A stretch of 37,598 bases of DNA from Nitrososphaerota archaeon (lineage in GTDB: Archaea; Iainarchaeota; Iainarchaeia; Iainarchaeales; GCA-2688035): assembly GCA_017610265.1 (NCBI GenBank), contig JAFCCH010000008.1, positions 1 to 37,598 on the forward strand, written 5' to 3'. The notes beneath the pieces were generated by a model. That model saw nothing but the letters and a program-made list of their open reading frames with translations, was not told the DNA's origin and searched no databases. How positions within the stretch are numbered: the stretch's first letter is position 1; each line of letters begins with the position of its first letter. Shown one piece after another: positions 1 to 7,941 of the stretch. Position numbers and translations under genes: made by a program.

Positions 1-324
1 GGCGCTATCAACTACACTGAAGGAACCTGTACTGTAGAAGGTTCAACATATCCAAAGATAGTCTCAGTTGGGCAATTGGTCTACACAGACTCTCCAGCTC
101 CGGCCGGAAACCACGTAATTGTCGGTGGTTACTTGGTCAACAAGTTGGCTGAGAGTGTTGTGTTGGGCGACGGTTCAACTTTGCAGGACGCATTGACTGC
201 ACCTGGTGATAAAGTAGCAGAAGTTTTAGCTGGTGGCGACATTGTCGTTGCAGGTTACACAGCTGCTGACACTAAGGCCGCAGCACAAGAGCTAATTGCA
301 GCTTTGGACGTCTTGATGGCATAA
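1..324 (+). CDS. S-layer-like protein, C-terminal part (5' truncated by window edge)
   Basis: Frame 1 is open from base 1 (GAINYTEGTCTVEG...) into the 76..324 ORF. The C-terminal pattern 'VIVGGYLVNKLAE...DIVVAGYTAADTKAAAQELIA' resembles the C-terminal region of archaeal S-layer proteins (GGPAVN.../VVAGYDA.DT..AA). Confidence 0.75.
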   Translation, partial: GAINYTEGTCTVEGSTYPKIVSVGQLVYTDSPAPAGNHVIVGGYLVNKLAESVVLGDGSTLQDALTAPGDKVAEVLAGGDIVVAGYTAADTKAAAQELIAALDVLMA

Positions 325-336
325 ATTGTCTAAAAG

Positions 337-367
337 GAATCAGGTTTCTTACCTGATTCTTTTTTTC
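337..367 (+). terminator. Hairpin plus T-tract terminator after the S-layer-like gene
   Basis: Perfect 9-bp stem GAATCAGGT-TTCTT-ACCTGATTC followed directly by a T-rich run (TTTTTTTCTTTTTC...). Confidence 0.75.
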
Positions 368-479
368 TTTTTCTTTTTTTTCCTCTCTTTTTTTGTTTTC
401 AGCAGAATGCGTTATGTATAAGAGTACACTGCCTTTGCTTTTGTGATGGTTTTTATTCCTTTTGTTTCATTTCTTGCTT

Positions 480-1082
480 ATGGATAAGAAACATTTTCCG
501 CTAGCATTGATTGTGGTTTCAGCGGCAATTGCCGCAATTATTTTGATATTTTTTTCACAGCAGGGTCTTGTTGTGGAAGGAATTTTAATTGATGCAGGTG
601 AAGAAGATGCATTCAAGCTTTTTTCAAATTTCTCTGAAAAAGAAACATTTATTGTAAGCCCGCAAATGCATGAAAGGGCATTGCCAGTCGATCATTTAAT
701 GTTCAACGGAACCGCAATGTTCCTTCAGGTTTTGGAGGGGAATGGCAAAAAAGCTATCCAGGTCTTAAGGGTATATAATAAAAATAATGAAATTGGCTCT
801 TGCATTACAAATTACGGCGATGTTAACAGGTCTGAAACACTTGAAAAGGAAGAATGTCTTGAATATCTTTTGCCTGAAAATGGTGGCATCATTCTAATTG
901 AATTTCCAGATAATGAACTTTCCCAGTCAACAATTCAAATTTCTGAAGACATACTAATTGTAAAGCCAAAGACAGAACAGGCCATTGGTGAAACAGCCTT
1001 CCTTTCTTTAAAAATAATGTACCAAAACAGCAGGGAAGTCATTGAAAAGTCAAACAAAATAATTGGTGAAGTTCTCGGATAA
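480..1082 (+). CDS. Hypothetical protein with single N-terminal transmembrane segment
   Basis: ORF from ATG at 480; hydrophobic N-terminus (FPLALIVVSAAIAAIILIFF) then a soluble domain. Confidence 0.7.
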   Translation: MDKKHFPLALIVVSAAIAAIILIFFSQQGLVVEGILIDAGEEDAFKLFSNFSEKETFIVSPQMHERALPVDHLMFNGTAMFLQVLEGNGKKAIQVLRVYNKNNEIGSCITNYGDVNRSETLEKEECLEYLLPENGGIILIEFPDNELSQSTIQISEDILIVKPKTEQAIGETAFLSLKIMYQNSREVIEKSNKIIGEVLG

Positions 1083-1390
1083 TTTCTTTTCGGGGTGACA
1101 ACCAATCCCTCCATCTATCTATATCTTTGAACATTAAACACTTTCAAACAGGTGAAATGCCCCAATTTACTGCTTTTGAGGTCATTTTTCTGCATTTTTT
1201 TGGATAAATATGGCTTTTCTTGCCAGCATTTGCATCAAAAACACCCTTATTCTTAGCCATCATCCAAACATGGTTTTGAACAGATTTTGCCCTATTTTGC
1301 CTTTTTTCCCTTTTTTACGCCATTTCGCGGGCGCTAATCAAACAGTTATGTTTTTATTGGTTCAACAGCTCTTTTCTATTAGTGTTGTAA

Positions 1391-2697
1391 TTGTCTTTTG
1401 GTTTTAACAGCGATCCCGCAGGGGTGAAAATTCTTGGAGGCCTACTTTTTTTGCTTCCATTGCTTTTAGTGGCAAGCTTTCTTTTGCCATTGTATGTTTC
1501 AGTTATTTTTGTAAATTTTATGCTTCTCTATTTGACAATTACCTTCCTCCTATTGCATATTTTGAATCCAAAGGAGAAAGAAGCAAGGCATGCAAAAAAA
1601 CCATACTCCCTTACTGTTCTTGTGCCCTGTTACAATTCCAAGAATACAATCAAGAGATGTATTGATTCAATTAAGGCAATGGAATATCCAATTCCTTTTC
1701 GAATAATTGTTGCAGACGACGGAAGTACAGATGGCACAAGAGAAATGCTTAGAAAAATGAAGGGCTTTGAATTGCTTGAACTTCCTCACAGGGGAAAAGG
1801 TTATGCAATGAATGATGCCCTAAAAATAATTACCACTGATGCAATTGTTGGCATAGACTCTGACACTTATCCAACAAAAGAAACTTTGGTCAAGCTCGTT
1901 GGCCATTTGGATGACCCAAAGGTTGGGGCTGTAACCGCAAGGCTTATTCCTGACGCGCGCCATACCTTTATGCAAAAAGTTCAGAATTTGGAATATGTAA
2001 TGGGATTTGGATTTTGGAACAATGTCCTTTCATCAATTAATATCATGTCCTATGTTACCGGCCCACTAACTGTCTTCAGAAGAAGTGCTTTGAAAAAGGT
2101 TGGTTATTACTTTGACACAAAGAACCTTGCAGAGGACATGGACAGCAGAACGGCTACAAAATAAAAGTTTGCGCTTCTGTCTGCTGTGAAACAGATGCTC
2201 CCACAACCATTGGTAAGCTTGCAAAGCAAAGGGATAGATGGTACAGAAGCCGTGTTTACAATCTCATAAAGTACAGAAGCCTTTTTTTTAATCCGGTAAA
2301 CCCAGAGCTTGGCTTTTTTGGTCTGCCATATCTTTTCTCAGTTGAAATGCTTATGATTGTTTTGCTTTTTAGGGTAGGGGTTCTTCTTTTGTCAAGGCTT
2401 TTTGACTGGCTTGCTGTTAATTACCTGCTGTTCTTTTCAGGAAATGTTATTGCTCCCCTTTCAATAGACTTTGCAATTGCAACCCAGACATATTTCTTTG
2501 CTGCGGCAATGCTTGCAATTGCACTCCAGTATTATTTGGGAATGAAAATGGTTGACTATAAGCTCAAAAGGTCAGACATAATCCCTTTATTATTCCACAT
2601 ACTTATTTATCCTTACTTCATTGCATTTGTTTATATCAGAGGAATGGTTAGAGAATTTTTGGGAGCGAAACCGGAATGGGAAAGAGTGTCTTCATAA
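1391..2697 (+). pseudogene. Family 2 glycosyltransferase, membrane-associated, split by a frame-changing deletion near 2143
   Basis: 1391..2164 encodes GT2 motifs (VLVPCYNSKNTIKRCIDSI, IIVADDGSTDGT, GIDSDTYP, LAEDMD). The next frame from about 2143 continues QQNGYKIKVCASVCCETDAPTTIGKLAKQRDRWYRS... into the 2347..2697 ORF. The usual EDMD-x(~5)-Q..GYKI spacing is lost. Start may be TTG 1391 or GTG 1424. Confidence 0.8.
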
Positions 2698-3344
2698 TAG
2701 CGGCAATAATTACAATCTTTGTCTTTGCTTCAGTCTTCTTCCTTGTGAAGCTTGATGAATCGGCAAAGTTTGGCAATATTTCTGCCAAGTTAACCGCCTT
2801 GTACGAGGAACAGCAGGCAAACAAAATCCTTGAATCCTATCTGGAAGATGGAAGTGAGGAAAGCTGCCTTGTTTACGAAAAGCAGATTTCAAGACAGCTT
2901 ACCAAAATCTATATTCTTTTTGACGAACTTGAAAGGGCGGAAGACATGAGCTTTGCAACTTCGAGCAAGGATGTAAGAAGGCTTTATCTTCTAACCAATA
3001 TGGCCCTTTGGGTTGACTTAAAAAACGCAAGCGAAAAATGTGATCTTGGCATAAAGCCTGTTCTATACTTTTTTCCAAAAGATTGGCATACACAGTATGG
3101 CTTGCCTGACGCAAGTACCTGCCTTGAATGTGACGCAATGGTTGAACAGCTTGAAATTTTAAAAAGTCAGTGTCCTGAAACAAGGGTGTTTGCATTCCCG
3201 GCTGAAGACGAACAATTTGAGTTTGTCGGCCTTTTGAAGAGCGAGTACAATGTTTCAAGCGCTCCTGCAATTGTAATAAATGGAAATGTTGTTTACAAGG
3301 TTGCGCCAACAGAATTGCTAAAAGAATGGCTTGACTGCAGCTAA
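2676..3344 (+). CDS. Membrane-anchored thioredoxin-fold-like protein
   Basis: N-terminal TM segment; C-terminal CLEC motif with 'SSAPAIVINGNVVYKVAPTELLKEWL', typical of thioredoxin-like folds. Overlaps the end of the GT2 gene by 22 bp. Confidence 0.6.
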   Translation: MGKSVFIIAAIITIFVFASVFFLVKLDESAKFGNISAKLTALYEEQQANKILESYLEDGSEESCLVYEKQISRQLTKIYILFDELERAEDMSFATSSKDVRRLYLLTNMALWVDLKNASEKCDLGIKPVLYFFPKDWHTQYGLPDASTCLECDAMVEQLEILKSQCPETRVFAFPAEDEQFEFVGLLKSEYNVSSAPAIVINGNVVYKVAPTELLKEWLDCS

Positions 3345-4597
3345 GCTTTCATAATTTCTGCCAAGACAGTTGTGGCATAATTTCCCTTTGAAAGATCAAA
3401 CGAAATAGTTGCCACAAGCTTTTCAGGATAAAATTCGTCTTCTTCAATTGAAACAAGCTTAAGCTTTTCCGGCTTGAGCCTGATGTTTTTCCTTGTACCC
3501 TTGCTTGAAATTTCAGGCATTTTCTTTACATGGAATTCTCCAAGCTTAACATCTGCTTCTTCAAGGATTTTTTTTTCTATTTCACCAGGCTTTCCTGTCG
3601 CATGCTTTGATTCAAAGCCAAACAAAGGACCGGCAACTTCTCCGTCAATTAAAACATCGCCCTCTATTTCTTCGAGGCCAATGCCCTGTTTTATCCTTTC
3701 CTGAATGATTAGGTTAAATAAATAGCTTTGGTAGGCGTGAGTAAACAAATACCGCAACTTTTTTGGAAGCTTTCCAAATGCCCCAACATAATCTTTTGGA
3801 TACTTGCACAAATGGTGAATCATTGACCTTTCATAAGTGAATTTTACCGGGAAGTTTCTTGTGGCTTCTGCAAAGTCTCTTGTTTCTGCAAGATGCTTTC
3901 TTGCGGCCTTTATTTCTTCTTCTTCTCCTTCAACAAAGTGGGTTAAGTAAACCATTACTCCTTCTTTAAAATCTCCTTTGATAAAATGCTTTCCAACAAT
4001 GTGGGTAATCTGCCTTATTCCCCCAAACCTTTGCTCTCCAAAATAATTTGCAATCCCGCTTTTTTCCATTTCCTTAAAGCATTCCTCAACTCTTTTCCTT
4101 ATTTCTTTCTCGCTTAATAAAATATCCCTTACCTTCACCGTGAACCTGTTTCCCTTAAGCATTCCCAAATCCATTTTTTCCTTGCTCCACTCTGGATTGC
4201 TTAACTGTATTCCTCCGCTTCCAAAGTTTTGCAGTCTTTCAATGTTTGGCTCAAAAAGACTTATTCTCTGGCAGGTTACAGCTCTTTTGTCTTTCATACC
4301 TGCATAGCCAAATCTTTTCTTGCTGCCCTGCAAATATCTTGTAATAATCTTAATGACAAAATTAGTGTCCCTGTTTATTTTCTCAAGGTTTAAGTGAAGC
4401 TGGTCAAAGCCCTCTTTCTTTGATGGAATTTCAAGCCTTTCCTCTAAATGAGTTCCGTTTTCGGTAAATCTTTTTGCTTCACAGACTGTTCCGTTCCTCT
4501 GAATTTCTTCAACTATAAAGTCTGTGTACCGCCTTTTAATTTGGCCTCCGATTCCCCTGGATTTTGTTGAAAAAAAGTTTAGTCCCATCTTAATCAC
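3341..4597 (-). CDS. truD: tRNA pseudouridine(13) synthase TruD
   Basis: TruD motifs: RFGYAGMKDKRAVTCQRIS, IANYFGEQRFGG, LFTHAYQSYLFN. Confidence 0.93.
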   Translation of the reverse strand: MIKMGLNFFSTKSRGIGGQIKRRYTDFIVEEIQRNGTVCEAKRFTENGTHLEERLEIPSKKEGFDQLHLNLEKINRDTNFVIKIITRYLQGSKKRFGYAGMKDKRAVTCQRISLFEPNIERLQNFGSGGIQLSNPEWSKEKMDLGMLKGNRFTVKVRDILLSEKEIRKRVEECFKEMEKSGIANYFGEQRFGGIRQITHIVGKHFIKGDFKEGVMVYLTHFVEGEEEEIKAARKHLAETRDFAEATRNFPVKFTYERSMIHHLCKYPKDYVGAFGKLPKKLRYLFTHAYQSYLFNLIIQERIKQGIGLEEIEGDVLIDGEVAGPLFGFESKHATGKPGEIEKKILEEADVKLGEFHVKKMPEISSKGTRKNIRLKPEKLKLVSIEEDEFYPEKLVATISFDLSKGNYATTVLAEIMKA

Positions 4598-4599
4598 CC

Positions 4600-5847
4600 T
4601 TACTTATACCTTAGAATTGCACCTACTCCGCCAAAGCCGTTGTAAAACTGCTGTCCCTCTGGCGTTTCAGTGCTAATAATCTTTGTTTTGGCTCCTGTTT
4701 CCACTGCCTTCTCCATTATCCAGTCAACATAGTCAACCTGTTCAATAATCTCTGTGTTTTTTGACCCACACTTGCAGGTGTAATCCTTTTGCTTGAATGA
4801 TTCAGAGTTCTTTACAACAATTTCTTCCTCTGCATTGCATAAATCACACCTGAATTTGTAGACCCACCATTCAATTTCTTCGCTTACTAACAAAGTTGCA
4901 ACCTTGCCAATCTTTAAGGCCTCTTCAACTTCTTTCTGGCCATAAGTTCCCAAACCTGTTTTGACAATTGCTTCAAAGAATTCTTCAAGGTTCTTTCTTT
5001 CCTTTGTTATCTCTGCTCCTTTCAGCAAGTCTCCGCTTTTTTGAACGGTTTCTCTGATTCCTGATTCGTCTGTGTAGCTTGTGTCAATGTTTCCAATAAT
5101 TTTTTCCCTTAGCCTATGGTCCATCATTTCCTGGTTCATAAAATAGTTCTTTGTAATGCCTGGTCCAGCCACAATAATTCCCTTAAGCTTGTCATAATTC
5201 TGAAGAAAAATGCCGTTCATTTTTTCACTTATTTTTTTGTAGAAGCTCTGTGCCGCCTCTTCTCTCAATCTTTCAAACCTGTGGGCGCTTTGCCCTCCTG
5301 CCCTTGTCTTTCCTGCAACCCCACTGGTAAAATGCCCAAGGATCTCGTATTTTTTTCCTGTAAGCAATGCAATGGTTGCCTCATTTTTGTCAATTGTAAG
5401 AATTCCAAAAATTTCAGACGGCATTGACATTTCCTGCAATGGCCCAAGGTGAAATGTTGAATCGCACCAGTATAATTTTACATTAAGTGTCTTAACTGGC
5501 TTTAGTGTAAAAAGCTGAATGTCAGATTTTCCTTCTTGTTCGCTTACATTTCCGCAGAAGATTACAATGCCGTGTTCAGGTAGCTTGAAGTTAATGCTTT
5601 TCAAAAAATTCTGAACCTTTCTAAGAGCACCCTGCACGTTTTTCCTTGTTGTAGGGCTTTTTATGTTGCTGCTTTGCGAAGTCTCCTCTGTTAATTGTCC
5701 CATAACCAGACTTCTGTCTACTTCAGGCGGCAGATAAAGCGAAATAAGCTCTGTGCCCTTCCCCTTGTAGGTTGAAAGCTTTCGCAGTTTCTTTTTGAAG
5801 ACCGCAAGATCTGCTTCTGAAATTTCTTCAATGAACTCTTTTGCCAT
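4600..5847 (-). CDS. prf1: Peptide chain release factor aRF1
   Basis: NIKS motif (SSNIKSPTTRKNV), GGQ motif (KTRAGGQSAHRFERLREEAAQSFYKKI), C-terminal zinc-ribbon-like Cys pairs. ATG at 5847 (MAKEFIEE) preferred over the longer ORF. Confidence 0.95.
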   Translation of the reverse strand: MAKEFIEEISEADLAVFKKKLRKLSTYKGKGTELISLYLPPEVDRSLVMGQLTEETSQSSNIKSPTTRKNVQGALRKVQNFLKSINFKLPEHGIVIFCGNVSEQEGKSDIQLFTLKPVKTLNVKLYWCDSTFHLGPLQEMSMPSEIFGILTIDKNEATIALLTGKKYEILGHFTSGVAGKTRAGGQSAHRFERLREEAAQSFYKKISEKMNGIFLQNYDKLKGIIVAGPGITKNYFMNQEMMDHRLREKIIGNIDTSYTDESGIRETVQKSGDLLKGAEITKERKNLEEFFEAIVKTGLGTYGQKEVEEALKIGKVATLLVSEEIEWWVYKFRCDLCNAEEEIVVKNSESFKQKDYTCKCGSKNTEIIEQVDYVDWIMEKAVETGAKTKIISTETPEGQQFYNGFGGVGAILRYK

Positions 5848-5952
5848 GTTTTTAACCTTCAAAAGCCGGTTTAAAGGCAATATTTAAATAAGCCTTAACA
5901 ATATTTAATAAAACAAAGGATTAAATTACTGATTGGAAAAGGCGGTTTTTTT

Positions 5953-6909
5953 ATGTTTGAAGGAATGTTCGAAATATTCAATAATGACAACAAGAAGAAA
6001 GATGAGGAAACAGAAATTTCCTATCCTGAAAGCTTGTCTTCTTCAGAGCCTGATTCAAGTCCTCCGACTTATTCAAATTATTCTTCTTCAAAAATTTTTG
6101 TGATAAGCGTTGGCGGAAGCATTTTGATAAAAAACAAGCCTGACAAGGATGCAATTTCCGCAATTTCTTCCTGCTTAAATGACTTAATTAGGCAGGGCTA
6201 CAAATTGGTTCTTGTTGTAGGCGGTGGAAAAATTGCAAGGGATTATGTCAATACTGCAAAAGACCTTGGCGCAAACAATTTTGAATTGGACGAATTGGGG
6301 ATAAGGGTTACAAGAGCAAATGCCTTCCTTCTCTCAATGGCAATTGACAACGCCTATCCTCAAATTATTACAAACATAAAGGAAACAGACGACGTTCTTG
6401 CAAAGGGGAAGACCCCAATTTTCGGCGGCTTAATGCCTGGCTTTACAACTGATGCTGTTGGCGCTTTGCTTGCCGAATACCTTGGTGGGACTTTCATTAA
6501 CCTAAGCAATGTTGACGGCATTTACACTGCCGATCCTGCGGCCCATCCAACAGCAAGGATGTACCACGAAATAAGTTATGACAAGCTTTTGCAACTTCTT
6601 ACTTCAAATGCAATGAAGCCAGGGCAAAATCTTATCCTTGATCTTCCTGCTGCAATGGTTCTTAAGAGAAGCGGACTTTCTGCTTTTTTCCTCAACGGTC
6701 ATGATACTGAAAACATAAAGTCGGCAATTCAAGGCGGTTCATTTAAGGGGACTGTTGTAAGGCCTGAAGCAGTGGAAGCAATTGACGGAGACGAACCTGT
6801 TGTTTCAAAGCCAAAGCGCAAAAAAAAGCCGGCAGCCAAAAAGAAGTCTGCAAGAAGAGTTATTGATGACGAATACGAAGAACTTAACCCTGACCACATT
6901 CGTTTCTAA
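5953..6909 (+). CDS. pyrH: Uridylate kinase (amino acid kinase family), with N-terminal extension and Lys-rich C-terminal tail
   Basis: FVISVGGSILI, LVLVVGGGKIARDY, GGLMPGFTTDAVGALLAEYLGGTFINLSNVDGIYTADP. Confidence 0.85.
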   Translation: MFEGMFEIFNNDNKKKDEETEISYPESLSSSEPDSSPPTYSNYSSSKIFVISVGGSILIKNKPDKDAISAISSCLNDLIRQGYKLVLVVGGGKIARDYVNTAKDLGANNFELDELGIRVTRANAFLLSMAIDNAYPQIITNIKETDDVLAKGKTPIFGGLMPGFTTDAVGALLAEYLGGTFINLSNVDGIYTADPAAHPTARMYHEISYDKLLQLLTSNAMKPGQNLILDLPAAMVLKRSGLSAFFLNGHDTENIKSAIQGGSFKGTVVRPEAVEAIDGDEPVVSKPKRKKKPAAKKKSARRVIDDEYEELNPDHIRF

Positions 6910-7907
6910 GTTAGTTCGTCAAATTCGTATTCTTCAAGCTTTTTTTCTCCAAGAACAACAAGGGCTTCTGCTGGATTTATTATCGGCTGTTTGAACTGAC
7001 TTGAATCATCTAAAGCAATTCTTGGGCATGCTGTTGAAACAATTGCCTCAACTTCAATGCCTGCAATATAATCACTGTTAAGCAAATCACTGGCAAACAC
7101 AAATGCCTTCTTTCCTTTTTTTTCAAACTTTTCCTTAAGGCTTACTGCAAGCCCTGCCTTTCTTTGTCCTGTCTTTGAACTAATCCAGATGGCAACGCTT
7201 TTTGCCTGCTTTGACTTTTCAATCATGGCAATTCTTTTTCTGAGAAATAAGTCCCTTTGCTTTCCCAATTCTTTTACCTCTGCCTCTATCGGGTCTGCAA
7301 TTAAAACAGGTCTTTCGACAGCAAAACTTAATCCAATCGGGTGAAACAAGCCGTCTCCAACAAACACAACTGCCTTTGATTCCTTTTCAATTGCTTTTAC
7401 ACTGGTGTAATTGCATCCAAGAACCTGGCCTTTCTCTACATTGATTCCTTTTCCTGTAAATGTGTTAATACCCTTTTCTTTCAGGTTTTTTTCAACAAGT
7501 TCTCTGTAGGGCTTGAATTGTGCGGTTGAACACATACCAACTGCATTAATTTTCTTTTCTTTAAGCAGGGTCGCAATTTTTTCTGCCAGCATTGCCGCCT
7601 TTTTTCCGTCAGGCTTTCTAAACATCGGAATGTAAACTGTTGCAAGTTCTTCTTTTGCCACAAACTTGGTGTGACCAAAGTGAATTAATACTTCAGCTCC
7701 CATTTCCTTGGCTTCCCTGTCTTTTAAATCACAGGCTCCATAGCACGGCGAAACAAAGGAAATAGCTTTTGCACCGGTCTCTTTTTCAAGTTTTGAAACA
7801 ATTCCTGTAAGGCTTGTCTTCAGTCCTTCGGGAATCTGTACAGCAATTACCTTTGCTTTTTTGGCAGTTATTTCTTTAATGACCTTGTCTAAATTAAATT
7901 CAAGCAT
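6906..7907 (-). CDS. dph2: Diphthamide biosynthesis enzyme Dph2 (2-(3-amino-3-carboxypropyl)histidine synthase)
   Basis: Three conserved Cys contexts (PCYGACDL, VGMCSTAQF, VSTACPRIALDD). Stop codon overlaps the convergent pyrH stop (CTAA). Confidence 0.9.
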   Translation of the reverse strand: MLEFNLDKVIKEITAKKAKVIAVQIPEGLKTSLTGIVSKLEKETGAKAISFVSPCYGACDLKDREAKEMGAEVLIHFGHTKFVAKEELATVYIPMFRKPDGKKAAMLAEKIATLLKEKKINAVGMCSTAQFKPYRELVEKNLKEKGINTFTGKGINVEKGQVLGCNYTSVKAIEKESKAVVFVGDGLFHPIGLSFAVERPVLIADPIEAEVKELGKQRDLFLRKRIAMIEKSKQAKSVAIWISSKTGQRKAGLAVSLKEKFEKKGKKAFVFASDLLNSDYIAGIEVEAIVSTACPRIALDDSSQFKQPIINPAEALVVLGEKKLEEYEFDELT

Positions 7908-7941
7908 AGTAACTTATTTCATGAAAAGGCTTTTAATAAAA

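Noticed and set aside
1210-1407. 65-aa ORF between the hypothetical protein and the GT2 gene
   Set aside because: No motif, poor composition, overlaps the likely GT2 start; probably non-coding.
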